From Geodermatophilus sabuli (GTDB lineage Bacteria; Actinomycetota; Actinomycetes; Mycobacteriales; Geodermatophilaceae), in contig NZ_JAAGWF010000015.1 in assembly GCF_010686765.1 (NCBI RefSeq), forward strand, positions 62,001 through 126,000: DNA of 64,000 nt. Reading direction: 5' to 3'. Made by a program: the position numbers and the translations under genes. How positions within the stretch are numbered: position 1 is the first letter of the stretch; each line of letters starts with the position of its first letter. Below are positions 38,883 through 47,934 of this stretch, in pieces. The notes under the pieces were generated by a model that made no database searches, was not told where the DNA came from, and was given only the letters and a program-made list of their open reading frames with translations.

Positions 38883-41516
38883 TCACCGGGCGGAGGCCGA
38901 GGCGACGCCGGTCGCGACGACACCGGTGGGCCAGTGACCCTGCACCAGCTGCGCGACCTCCAGGGGGCGGGCGAGGGCGTAGCCCTGCAGGAAGCGGTGC
39001 CCCATGTCGCGGAGCAGGGTGAGCTCGGTGTCGGTGGTCACCCCCTCCACGACCACCGGCAGGCCGAGGCTGCCGCCCAGGTGCAGCACCGAGCGGCACA
39101 GGGCCTGCCGCTGGGTGTCGTGCTCGACGCCGGCCAGGAACTGCCGGTCCATCTTCAGGACGTCGATCGGCAGCCCGACCAGGTAGGCCAGCGAGGACCA
39201 GCCGGTGCCGAAGTCGTCCACGGCCACCCGCACGCCGAGCTGCCGGAGCGTCGTGAGGTCCTCGATCACGGCGTCGGAGTCGAGCAGCAGGGACTCGGTG
39301 AGCTCGACGACCAGCCGGCCGGCGGGCAGTCCGCTGGCGGCGAGCGCGGCCAGCACGTCGGGGACCAGGGACCCGCCCTGCACCTGCCGGGCAGAGACGT
39401 TGACCGCCACGGCGAGGTCGGGGTCCGGCAGCGCGGCGACCGTGGCGCACGCCTGGCCGAGCACCCACCGGCCGAGGGTGCTGATCAGCGGGGACTGCTC
39501 GGCCAGCGGCACGAACTCCGCGGGGGAGATCTCGCCGAGCACCGGGTGCGTCCAGCGCAGCAGCGCCTCGACCGACACGGTGCGGTGCAGCACGACGTCC
39601 ACCACCGGCTGGAAGACCAGTCGGAGCTGACCGCCCTCCAGCGCGCAGGCGAGGTCGGCGCGCAGGGTGTCCTGCCGGTCCTGCTGGAGGCGCAGGGCGT
39701 CGTCGTGCCGGTGTACCGAGCCCGGTCCGGCCGCCCGGGCGCTGCGCAGGGCGAGGTCGCACTGCCGCAGCGCCTCCGCCGGGTCCAGGTCGTCGGGGAG
39801 CACGGTGACCCCGCCGCAGGCGTGCAGCGCGACGGGACCGGCCGGTGTGGTCAGGGTCCCGACGCAGGCCACGAGCCGGGCGGCGAGCACCTCGGCGTCG
39901 GCCACGCTGCCGTCGGCGACGACGGCGAAGTCGCCGTCCTTGGTGCGGGCCAGCCAGTCCTCGCCGCGCAGCACCCGGACCAGCCGGGCGGTGATCCCGC
40001 GGAGCGCGGCGGCGCCGGACTCGCCGGGGAGGGCGTCGAGGCCGCTGATGCCCAGGACTGCCAGCGACCGGGGCCGCCCACCGGCCTCCGCCCGCAGCGC
40101 GGACAGCCGCCGCACCAGCGCCGCCCGGTTGGGCAGCCCGGTGACCGGGTCGGTGAGGGAGAGCTCGAGCAGTGCGGGGTCGGGGTCGCCCGCGGGCGTC
40201 GCGGCCGTGACGTCTCGGCAGTAGAGGACCAGTCCGCCGACGTCCGGGTCGTCCCGCAGGTCGCGCACGGTGGCCTGGATCAGCCGCCACCGGCCGTCGG
40301 TGTGACGGACCCGTGCGGTCCGCACCGTGGACCCCGTACCGGCCGGTCCCGGCGGCCGGCCGAACAGGGCCGTGGCGTCGTCCCGGTGCACCACGTCGAG
40401 CAGGGCGCGGCCGACGGCCTGCTCGGGGTCCAGGCCGAGCAGGTCGGTGAGCGCGCGCGAGGCGAAGGTGATCCGCAGCCGGTCGTCGAGGATGACGACG
40501 GGGTCGGCGCTGCTCCGGACCAGGGTGGCGAAGTAGGACTGGCTGCGCAGCAGGTCGGCCGTCAGCCGCTGCTGGGTCCGCCACATGACGGCCTGGTGGG
40601 CGAGGACGACGAGCAGCCCCACGACGGCCAGGGCCACGTCGACGCCGTCGGCGGAGCCGGTGAGGCCGATCCGGAGGAACAGCAGGCAGCCGGCGACCAC
40701 GGCCATCGCGTGCGGCAGCAGCGCGACGGTGACGCCGACCGGGCGGGGCCCGGAACCCTCGGCGTCGCGGGGGACGTCGAGTCGGCAGGCCACGCAGACC
40801 AGCACGACGGCGACCGCGGTCGCCGGCCTCGTCCAGACCGCCAGCGACGGCGGGACCTCGCCCCACGCGAGCACGGCGAGCGTGCTCGCGCCGGCCATGA
40901 CCGCCTGGGCGGCCAGCAGCAGCCCGGCGACCCCGCGTCGCCGCGGGTCGACGGTGCCGAGGAACAGCAGCGCGGCGGCCGTGGTGAGGGCGACGGTCAC
41001 CGGGACGACCAGGACGGCGGCGCGCAGCAGTCCCGCGGTACCGGGGCCGGCGTCCAGGGGGGCCAGGACCAGGCGCACGGCGAGGAGGGTGGCGATCGCT
41101 GAGAGGGCGGCCGCCGTGACCAGCTGCGCCCGGCCGGTCCGCCACGCGCCGCGCAGCCGGACCAGTGCGACGACCGTCAGCAGGTGGCCGGCGACGGCGC
41201 CGAGCACGGCGCTCGCCGGGACGTCGGTGACCAGCCGGATGAGCGCCCCGCCGGCGCAGGTGACGGCGAGCGCGCCGGCGTACCAGCGCCAGCCGGCCGG
41301 GGCGGCGGTGCGACGGGCGCCGAGCAGGAGGACCAGCACGCCGGTCGCCGCGAGGAGGGCGCCCGACGCGTGCTGCACGGCCGCCGGCGCAGCGACGAGG
41401 CAGACCCCCGCCGCGCCGGTGGCGACCGTCAGGACGACCGGGGCGCGCACGAGCCGGCGCAGCGGGCACTGCGCCCGGACGGCGGCCGGCGGTGCCGGTG
41501 CGGGAGCGGAGGTCAC
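38883..41516 (-). CDS. Membrane PAS-GGDEF-EAL protein, probable c-di-GMP phosphodiesterase
   Basis: 877 residues from GTG 41516 (a start at 41579 is possible). Eight to nine membrane helices in residues 20-310, a PAS domain about 330-430 (SSADPVVILDDRLRITFASR), a GGDEF domain 440-600 and an EAL domain 610-860. The GGDEF signature is degenerate, reading KDGDF in RTKDGDFAVVADG, so cyclase activity is doubtful. The EAL domain is intact: SVEALLRW, VELTESLLLDSDA, VAVDDFGTGWSSLAYL, KMDRQFL and VVVEGVT. Expected net function is c-di-GMP hydrolysis controlled by a membrane sensor. It is divergent from the formate dehydrogenase operon. Confidence 0.92.
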   Translation of the reverse strand: MTSAPAPAPPAAVRAQCPLRRLVRAPVVLTVATGAAGVCLVAAPAAVQHASGALLAATGVLVLLLGARRTAAPAGWRWYAGALAVTCAGGALIRLVTDVPASAVLGAVAGHLLTVVALVRLRGAWRTGRAQLVTAAALSAIATLLAVRLVLAPLDAGPGTAGLLRAAVLVVPVTVALTTAAALLFLGTVDPRRRGVAGLLLAAQAVMAGASTLAVLAWGEVPPSLAVWTRPATAVAVVLVCVACRLDVPRDAEGSGPRPVGVTVALLPHAMAVVAGCLLFLRIGLTGSADGVDVALAVVGLLVVLAHQAVMWRTQQRLTADLLRSQSYFATLVRSSADPVVILDDRLRITFASRALTDLLGLDPEQAVGRALLDVVHRDDATALFGRPPGPAGTGSTVRTARVRHTDGRWRLIQATVRDLRDDPDVGGLVLYCRDVTAATPAGDPDPALLELSLTDPVTGLPNRAALVRRLSALRAEAGGRPRSLAVLGISGLDALPGESGAAALRGITARLVRVLRGEDWLARTKDGDFAVVADGSVADAEVLAARLVACVGTLTTPAGPVALHACGGVTVLPDDLDPAEALRQCDLALRSARAAGPGSVHRHDDALRLQQDRQDTLRADLACALEGGQLRLVFQPVVDVVLHRTVSVEALLRWTHPVLGEISPAEFVPLAEQSPLISTLGRWVLGQACATVAALPDPDLAVAVNVSARQVQGGSLVPDVLAALAASGLPAGRLVVELTESLLLDSDAVIEDLTTLRQLGVRVAVDDFGTGWSSLAYLVGLPIDVLKMDRQFLAGVEHDTQRQALCRSVLHLGGSLGLPVVVEGVTTDTELTLLRDMGHRFLQGYALARPLEVAQLVQGHWPTGVVATGVASASAR

Positions 41517-41737
41517 ACCGGGTCCATCGGAACGACTCCGTCCGTCCTGCAGCCCGCGGGCCGATCGGCTCACCCACAAGGGGCGTCGGCGGCGGGACGG
41601 CAGCGCCGGCCGGCGACCCGGAGGGGTGCCGCTCGATCGTCACGTGGCGACCCGGCGGCGCCGGCAACCCCCGGTGACCTGCGGAGGAGAGCCGGTCCGA
41701 TGCGCCGGATCGATCCCGAGGTGGCAGAGTCCAGGAG

Positions 41738-44700
41738 GTGAAGACGTGGCTCGATGCGTGGCCGGTGTTCCGGCAGCTGACCGGCTCCGATCCGCTCGGA
41801 CGCGGCAGCGCCGCCCGCAGCAAGGCGACCGAGAACGTGGTGAGCCGGACGGCCACCGCCGACCGCGTCGTCCAGAGCGTCTGCCCCTACTGCGCGGTGG
41901 GCTGTGGCCAGCGGATCTACGTGAAGGACGAGCGGATCGTCCAGATCGAGGGCGATCCGGACTCGCCGATCAGCCGCGGGCGGCTGTGCCCCAAGGGCAG
42001 CGCGAGCAAGCAGTTGGTGACCAGCCCGACGCGGGTCACCACGGTCCGGTACCGCCGTCCGTTCGGGACGGAGTGGGAGGACCTCGAACTCGACACGGCG
42101 ATGGAGATGATCGCCGACCGCGTCCTCGAGGCCCGGCGGAAGGGCTGGCAGGACGAGCACGAGGGCAAGCGCGTCAACCGGACCATGGGAGTAGCGAGCC
42201 TCGGAGGGGCGACCCTCGACAACGAGGAGAACTACCTCATGAAGAAGCTCTACAGCGCCCTCGGCGCGATCCAGATCGAGAACCAGGCGCGCATATAGCA
42301 CTCCTCCACGGTCCCCGGTCTGGGGTCCTCGTTCGGACGTGGCGGTGCCACGAACTTCCAGGAAGACCTGGCGAACTCCGACTGCATCGTCATCGAGGGT
42401 TCGAACATGGCCGAGTGCCACCCGGTGGGCTTCCAGTGGGTGATGGAGGCCAAGGCGCGCGGCGCCAAGGTCATCCACATCGACCCCCGGTTCACCCGGA
42501 CCAGCGCGGTCGCCGACCTGCACGTGCCCATCCGCGCCGGCGCGGACATCGCGTTCCTCGGCGGCCTGATCAAGTACGTGCTGGACAACGAGCTGTACCT
42601 CGAGGAGTACGTCCGCGCCTACACCAACGCGTCCGCGCTGGTGAGCGAGGACTTCGTCGACACCGAGGACCTCGGGGGCGTCTTCTCCGGCTTCGACCCC
42701 GAGCAGGGGCACTACGACGAGGCCAGCTGGCAGTACGAGCCTGAGGAGCCGCCGCACTCGGGCTCCGACGACCCGCAGGGCGCCGCCGAGCAGAAGGCAC
42801 TCGAGCAGGACGACGACGTCAAGTCCGCGGACCGGGCGCAGGCGTCCGGCAGCGGCGGGCCCCCGATCGCGGCCAAGCCGATGCGCGACGAGACCCTGCA
42901 GCACCCGCGCAGCGTCTTCCAGGTGCTCAAGCGGCACTTCGACCGCTACACGCCCGAGATGGTCGCCGAGGTGTGCGGCATCGAGCCCGAGGTGTTCCAC
43001 CAGGTCGCCCGCTGGGTGACGGAGAACAGCGGGCGCGAGCGGACGACGGCGTGGGTGTACTCGGTCGGCTGGACGCAGCACAGCGTCGGCGCGCAGTACA
43101 TCCGCACCGCCTCGATCCTGCAGACCCTGCTGGGCAACATCGGCCGACCGGGCGGCGGGATCCTGGCGCTGCGCGGGCACGCCAGCATCCAGGGTTCCAC
43201 CGACGTCCCGACGCTGTTCAACCTGCTGCCCGGCTACCTGCCGATGCCGCACGCCGCCCAGCACCAGTCGCTGGACGACTACGTCGCCGACGCCGCCGGC
43301 AAGGGTGGCTTCTGGGGCAACAAGCGGGCCTACACCGTCAGCCTCCTCAAGGCCTGGTTCGGGGACGCAGCAGGGCCGGAGAACGACTTCTGCTTCGGCC
43401 ACCTGCCCAAGATCAGCGGGGACCACAGCTCCTACCGCACGATCGCCGACATGATCGAGGGGAAGGTCTCGGGCTACTTCCTGGTCGGGGAGAACCCCTC
43501 GGTCGGACACCCGAACGGGCGGATGAACCGCTTCGGGCTGGCCAACCTCGACTGGCTCGTCGTCCGCGACCTGCAGATGATCGAGTCGGCGACGTTCTGG
43601 AACGAGTCCCCCGAGATCGAGACCGGCGAACTGGCACCGGAGACGATCGGGACCGAGGTCTTCTTCATGCCCGCGGCCACGCACGCGGAGAAGGACGGCA
43701 CCTTCACCCAGACGCAGCGGCTGCTGCAGTGGCGGCACAAGGCGGTCGAGCCGCCGGGCGATGCCCGCAGCGACCTGTGGTTCTACTTCCACCTCGGCCG
43801 CATCCTGCGGGAGCGGCTCAAGGACTCCACCGACCCACGCGACCGCGCGCTGCTCGACCTCACCTGGGACTACCCGGTCGAGGGCGAGACCCAGGACCCG
43901 AGCGCCGCGGCGGTCCTCCGGGAGATCAACGGGGTGGGCCCGGACGGTCGGGCGCTCTCGGGGTACATGGAGCTCAAGGACGACGGGTCCACGTCGTCCG
44001 GCTGCTGGATCTACTCCGGGGTCTACGCCGACGAGGTCAACCAGGCCGCGCGGCGCAAGCCCGGTCGCGAGCAGGGGCCGGTCCCGACCGAGTGGGGCTG
44101 GGCCTGGCCGTACAACCGGCGCATCCTCTACAACCGCGCCTCCGCCGACCCGGCCGGCCGGCCCTGGAGCGAGCGCAAGGCCTACGTCTGGTGGGACGAG
44201 GAGGCCGGGCGCTGGACAGGCCTGGACAACCCGGACTTCGAGGCGACCAAGCGGCCGGACTACGTGCCACCGGAGGGCGCCAAGGCCCAGGACGCCATCG
44301 CCGGGACCGACCCCTTCGTCATGCAGGGCGACGGGAAGGCCTGGCTGTACGCGCCCGCCGGCCTGGTCGACGGCCCGCTGCCGACGCACTACGAGCCGGT
44401 GGAGTCGGTGGTGGAGAACGGCCTGTACGAGCAGCAGGCCAGCCCCACGATCGAGCGGATCCCGGGGCCGTGGAACCGGGAGAACCCCTCCCGCAGCGAG
44501 GTCTTCCCGTTCCAGGTGACCACCTACCGGCTGACCGAGCACCACACGGCCGGCGGGATGAGCCGCACGCTGCCCTACCTCGCCGAGCTCCAGCCGGAGT
44601 TCTTCGTCGAGGTCAGCCCGGAGCTGGCGGAGCTGCGCGGGCTGACCAACGGGGAGTACGCGACGCTGGTCAGCACCCGGACGGCGATCGAGGCCAAGGT

Positions 44701-45028
44701 GCTGGTCACCGAGCGGATGCGGCCGATCAAGCTGGGCGGCGGTCAGGTCGTCCACCAGATCGGCATGCCGTACCACTGGTCCTACAGCGGCATCTCGACC
44801 GGCGACTCGGCCAACGACCTGCTCGGCATCGCCCTCGACGCGAACACCCACATCCAGGAGGACAAGGTCAGCACCGCCGACATCCGGCCGGGGCGCCGGC
44901 CCCGCGGGCCGGAGCTCCTCGAGTTCGTCGAGTCCTACCGCCGGCGAGCCGGGGTGGAATCGGGTCGGGTCGGCGTGAACGGCCGCGACCCCGTCGAGGC
45001 CTCGGCCGGCGAGGGGTCGACGCAGTGA
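41738..45028 (+). CDS. fdhA: Formate dehydrogenase catalytic subunit, selenoprotein with UAG-encoded selenocysteine 187
   Basis: One frame of 1097 codons interrupted only by TAG at codon 187. Upstream residues 1-186 include the [4Fe-4S] ligands Cys49, Cys52, Cys56 and Cys84 (SVCPYCAVGCG, GRLCPKGSAS) and GVASLGGATLDNEENYLMKK; the last residues before the TAG are AIQIENQARI, exactly where FdnG/FdoG-type enzymes have selenocysteine, and the codons after it give the catalytic His188 (HSSTVPGLGSSFGRGGATNF). The downstream part has FQWVMEAKARGAKVIHIDPR, the molybdopterin domains, and the C-terminal TSTRTAIEAKVLVTE-like molydopterin-binding region. It oxidises formate to CO2 at a Mo/W-bis-MGD centre coordinated by Sec. 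No Tat signal is visible. GTG 41738 abuts an AGGAG, and homologues begin here. Confidence 0.93.
42296..42298 (+). other. In-frame UAG at the selenocysteine position
   Basis: The codon order is CAG GCG CGC ATA TAG CAC: Gln-Ala-Arg-Ile-[Sec]-His. In other selenocysteine formate dehydrogenases this position is UGA. A single base change from UGA cannot explain the intact downstream 910 codons and SECIS hairpin unless UAG is read as an amino acid. UAG-decoding tRNA-Sec (anticodon CUA) has been reported in Geodermatophilus and Blastococcus; the tRNA itself is not in this window. Confidence 0.93.
42299..42328 (+). promoter_or_regulatory. Bacterial SECIS hairpin directing UAG recoding
   Basis: Twelve bases after the TAG begins a hairpin: GG-T-CCCC (42310-42316), loop GGTCT (42317-42321), GGGG-T-CC (42322-42328). 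Counting the UAG as 1-3, the unpaired U17 and loop bases G23 and U24 fall at the same positions as in the E. coli fdhF SECIS, where they contact SelB. The loop GGUCU is identical to the E. coli loop core. Confidence 0.9.
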
Positions 45029-45050
45029 GCGACACAGAGAGGAGGCCGGC

Positions 45051-46118
45051 ATGACCTCGATCAGCTCGGCGAGCCCGGCCTTCACCGGCCGCGACCCGGA
45101 CAACCGGCTGTTCGGCCCGCTGCCGGACGTGCAGGGCGAGGCCGGCTACGACGACGACCACCCGGCCCGGGTCGGCTTCTTCACCGACACCTCGGTCTGC
45201 ATCGGCTGCAAGGCCTGCGAGGTGGCCTGCAAGGAGTGGAACCTCCTGCCGATGGACGACTCGCACGGCGCGCGAGACGTCATCGGGCTGTCGGGGATGT
45301 CCTACGACAACACCGGGCAGCTGGGCGCCAACAGCTGGCGGCACGTGGCGTTCATCGAGCAGAGCCGGACCGTGGACCTGCCGATGCCCGCCGTCGGTCT
45401 GCCCGGCGCGACCCGGCAGGACTCCGGCCCGTCGGCGGCCAACGCGACCGGGGACAGCCTGGCCCACGCGCAGCAGTCCAGCGTGCTCAACGCCGAGGCG
45501 CTCAGCGAGTTCGACCCGCAGACCGGGCAGACCGGGGCGGACAAGCAGATCCGCTGGCTGATGAGCTCCGACGTGTGCAAGCACTGCACGCACGCCGGGT
45601 GCCTCGACGTCTGCCCCACCGGCGCGCTGTTCCGCACCGAGTTCGGCACCGTGGTCGTCCAGGGCGACATCTGCAACGGCTGCGGCTACTGCGTGCCGTC
45701 CTGCCCCTACGGCGTGATCAACCAGCGCAAGGACGACGGCCGGGTGTTCAAGTGCACCCTGTGCTACGACCGGCTGACCGACGGCCTGCAGCCGGCCTGC
45801 GCGACGGCGTGCCCGACCCAGTCCATCCAGTTCGGCAACCTCGACGAGCTGCAGGCCCGGGCCGACGCCCGGCTGGCCACGCTCAAGGAGCAGGGCGTGG
45901 AGACCGCCCGGCTCTACGGCCGCGACGAGAACGACGGCGTGGGCGGCAACGGCGCCTTCTTCCTGCTGCTGGACGAGCCGGAGGTCTACGGGCTGCCGCC
46001 GGACCCCATCGTCACGACCCGGGACCTGCCGGCCATGTGGCGGGCGGCCGCGGCGGGTGCGGCGATGATCGTCGGCGTGGCCCTGTCCGCCGTCCTCGGC
46101 TCGCGGAGGCCCCGATGA
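45051..46118 (+). CDS. fdhB: Formate dehydrogenase iron-sulfur (beta) subunit
   Basis: 355 residues, four [4Fe-4S] clusters. The first ligands are Cys50, 53, 56 and 60 (SVCIGCKACEVACKEW); further sets are CKHCTHAGCLDVCPTGALF, CNGCGYCVPSCPYGVIN and CTLCYDRLTDGLQPACATAC. A C-terminal hydrophobic segment (AAAAGAAMIVGVALSAVLG) anchors it in the membrane, as in FdnH. It relays electrons from the selenoprotein subunit to the NrfD-like subunit. It starts 22 bp after the catalytic gene with GAGAGGAGG upstream. An insertion between clusters (residues 65-170, Gln/Ser-rich) is typical for actinobacterial versions. Confidence 0.95.
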   Translation: MTSISSASPAFTGRDPDNRLFGPLPDVQGEAGYDDDHPARVGFFTDTSVCIGCKACEVACKEWNLLPMDDSHGARDVIGLSGMSYDNTGQLGANSWRHVAFIEQSRTVDLPMPAVGLPGATRQDSGPSAANATGDSLAHAQQSSVLNAEALSEFDPQTGQTGADKQIRWLMSSDVCKHCTHAGCLDVCPTGALFRTEFGTVVVQGDICNGCGYCVPSCPYGVINQRKDDGRVFKCTLCYDRLTDGLQPACATACPTQSIQFGNLDELQARADARLATLKEQGVETARLYGRDENDGVGGNGAFFLLLDEPEVYGLPPDPIVTTRDLPAMWRAAAAGAAMIVGVALSAVLGSRRPR

Positions 46119-46120
46119 CA

Positions 46121-46144
46121 GGGCCTTCGTGGCCAGGAAGGCCG
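46121..46144 (+). promoter_or_regulatory. Intra-operon hairpin between fdhB and the NrfD-like gene
   Basis: GGCCTTC (46122-46128), loop GTGGCCAG, GAAGGCC (46137-46143): a perfect 7-bp stem immediately after the fdhB stop codon and directly before the ribosome-binding site of the next gene. It could tune expression of the membrane subunit or protect the upstream mRNA. Same style as the hairpin at 31460. Confidence 0.5.
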
Positions 46145-46155
46145 GAGGAGGCGGC

Positions 46156-47190
46156 GTGACCGAGGGAGTGGCGACGCCGGGCGCGGGCTGGCGCCGGGCG
46201 GACGGGCCGCCGTCCCAGCGACGGCAGAAGCGCCGGCGCCGGGGCGGGGGACGTCCCGGCGGCGAGGTGGCGATGGTCGAGGAGGCCGAGTTCACCTCCT
46301 ACTACGGCCGTCCGATCATCAAGCCGCCGGTGTGGAAGACGCCGGACGTGCCGCTGTACCTCTTCCTCGGCGGTGCCGCCGGCTCGTCAGCGGTCCTCGG
46401 TGCGATCGCCGACCTCAGCGGCCGGCCGGGCCTGACCCGGGCGGCCCGGTACGTGGCCGGTGGTGGCTCGATCGCCTCGGTCGGCTTCCTGATCCACGAC
46501 CTGGGCCGGCCCGAGCGGTTCCTGCACATGCTGCGGGTGATCAAGGTGACCTCGCCGCTGTCGGTCGGCACCTACATCCTGTCGCCGTTCAGCGCGGCGG
46601 CCGGTGCGACCGCGGCGGTGGAGCTGCTGGGCTGGTTCCCGCGGCTGAAGCGGTTCGGCGGCATCGTGTCGGGGCTGTTCGGCGGTCCGATGGCCACCTA
46701 CACCGCCGTGCTGCTGGCCAACACCGCCGTCCCGTCGTGGCACGCGTTCCACACCCGGCTGCCGTTCGTGTTCGGCGGCTCGGCGATGGCCGCCGGCGGT
46801 GGGCTGTGCATGGCGCTGGCGCCGCTGGCGGAGTCCGAGCCGGCCCGGAAGATGGCCATCATCGGAGCCGGCATCGAACTGGCCGCCGTCCGCGGCGTGG
46901 AGAACGACGAGAGCGTCGTGTCCGAGCCGTACCACATCGGCCGGGCGGGGACGTTCATGCGGGCCGCCAAGGCCTGCACCGCCACCGGCCTGGGGCTGGC
47001 CGTCCTCGGCGGGCGGACGCGGGTGGGGGCGGTCGCGTCCGGCGTCCTGCTCGCGGCCGGGTCGCTGCTCACCCGGTTCGGCGTCTTCGACGCGGGCATG
47101 GCCAGCGCGAGGGACCCGAAGTACACCGTGGTCCCGCAGCGGGAGCGCATGGCGGCCCGGGAGGCCGGGGTCCACTCCGTCACCCGCTGA
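46156..47190 (+). CDS. NrfD/PsrC-type membrane subunit of formate dehydrogenase
   Basis: 344 residues from GTG 46156, GGAGGAGG five bases upstream. A 50-residue cytoplasmic leader rich in Arg/Gly is followed by about eight membrane helices: VPLYLFLGGAAGSSAVLGAI, GGGSIASVGFLIHDLGRP, SVGTYILSPFSAAAGATAAV, FGGPMATYTAVLLANTAVPS and others. The SYYGRPIIKPPVWKTPDVP segment before helix 1 is typical of NrfD proteins. Unlike FdnI it is not a four-helix b-type cytochrome; electrons would go directly to (mena)quinone, which fits MenB in the same genome. Third gene of the fdh operon. Confidence 0.92.
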   Translation: MTEGVATPGAGWRRADGPPSQRRQKRRRRGGGRPGGEVAMVEEAEFTSYYGRPIIKPPVWKTPDVPLYLFLGGAAGSSAVLGAIADLSGRPGLTRAARYVAGGGSIASVGFLIHDLGRPERFLHMLRVIKVTSPLSVGTYILSPFSAAAGATAAVELLGWFPRLKRFGGIVSGLFGGPMATYTAVLLANTAVPSWHAFHTRLPFVFGGSAMAAGGGLCMALAPLAESEPARKMAIIGAGIELAAVRGVENDESVVSEPYHIGRAGTFMRAAKACTATGLGLAVLGGRTRVGAVASGVLLAAGSLLTRFGVFDAGMASARDPKYTVVPQRERMAAREAGVHSVTR

Positions 47191-47236
47191 GCGCGCCGAG
47201 CGCGTCCAGCGGACCCTCGGGCGGCGAAGGACCGGT

Positions 47237-47425
47237 GTGTTCGTCCTCGTGCTCGTCGTCCCGGCGCTGCTCGTGGTGGTGCTGGGCTACGTCGTCGGGT
47301 ACGCGCTGTGGGAGTGGGCCGGCGGGGGAGCGCTGCTGACCCCGGAGGTGCCCGGGTGGACCGCCGGGCTGGTGCTGCTGGCCGTGGTGCTGCGGATCGC
47401 GGTGCGCCGGCTCCGGCGGCGCTGA
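47237..47425 (+). CDS. Small two-helix membrane protein at the end of the fdh operon
   Basis: 62 residues from GTG 47237 with AAGGA nearby upstream. Two hydrophobic stretches (VFVLVLVVPALLVVVLGYVV and TAGLVLLAVVLRIAVRRL) separated by a Gly-rich loop, ending in Arg-rich residues. No family recognised. It lies 46 bp after the NrfD-like gene, on the same strand and just before a convergent gene, so it is likely part of the fdh transcript. The protein is too short to be sure it is translated. Confidence 0.5.
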   Translation: MFVLVLVVPALLVVVLGYVVGYALWEWAGGGALLTPEVPGWTAGLVLLAVVLRIAVRRLRRR

Positions 47426-47433
47426 GGTCACGG

Positions 47434-47934
47434 TCAGCCGCGGTGGCGGACGACGCTCCCCGGTCCGGTGCCGCGGGCGGTGCGCAGGCTGAGGGTGGCG
47501 CGCCGCATGGTCTCGCGGGCGGGCACCTCCGGATCGAGGGCGACCACGCCGGCGCAGGCGCTGAGGCCCGGGATGCCCAGGTCGGTGAGCGCCGTGGTGA
47601 CCCGAGCGGCCGCGGTCTCGGCGGCGTCGGCGGGGACCGGGAGCAGCACGCCGAACTCGCCGTCCCCCCACCGGCCGAGCCAGTCGTCGCCGCGCAGCGA
47701 GCGGGCCACGACCGCGGTGGCCGCCGCGAGGGTGCTGGTCGGCGTCGGCAAGTGGTCGTCGCGGCGGAGGAGGCCGAGGACGACCAGGGCGCCCGGGGTG
47801 GTGGCCGCGGCGGCGCTCCACTCGTCCACGTGGGCCAGGACGGAGTTGGGGCCAGGGAGGAGGCTGGTGACGTCGTTCTCGGGCGGCAGCACCGGGACGA
47901 CGGGGGGACGGGACAGCAGCGGGTCGACGGCCAT
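47434..47934 (-). CDS. Degenerate GGDEF-domain protein
   Basis: 166 residues from ATG 47934. The whole protein is a shortened GGDEF domain: ALVVLGLLRRDDHLPTPTST, VVARSLRGDDWLGRWGDGEF (signature WGDGEF in place of GGDEF/GGEEF) and DLGIPGLSACAGVVALDP. The signature has lost the first glycine but keeps the acidic residues, and the substrate-binding N-terminal half is short, so cyclase activity is doubtful. It may bind c-di-GMP or be a relic. It is convergent with the fdh operon, 8 bp from its last stop codon. Confidence 0.78.
   Translation of the reverse strand: MAVDPLLSRPPVVPVLPPENDVTSLLPGPNSVLAHVDEWSAAAATTPGALVVLGLLRRDDHLPTPTSTLAAATAVVARSLRGDDWLGRWGDGEFGVLLPVPADAAETAAARVTTALTDLGIPGLSACAGVVALDPEVPARETMRRATLSLRTARGTGPGSVVRHRG

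Noticed and set aside
38686-41856. N-terminal extension of the metallo-hydrolase frame to 1336 residues
   Set aside because: The extension is antisense-frame sequence within the GGDEF/EAL gene, without homology; hydrolase similarity begins at about 38655.
42296-42298. TAG in fdhA as an ordinary nonsense mutation making a pseudogene
   Set aside because: The codon is exactly at the selenocysteine site, the SECIS hairpin follows at correct spacing with conserved SelB-contact bases, and the remaining 910 codons show no decay.
41570-45103. A 1177-residue frame antisense to fdhA
   Set aside because: Shadow frame; the plus strand carries the molybdopterin oxidoreductase motifs.
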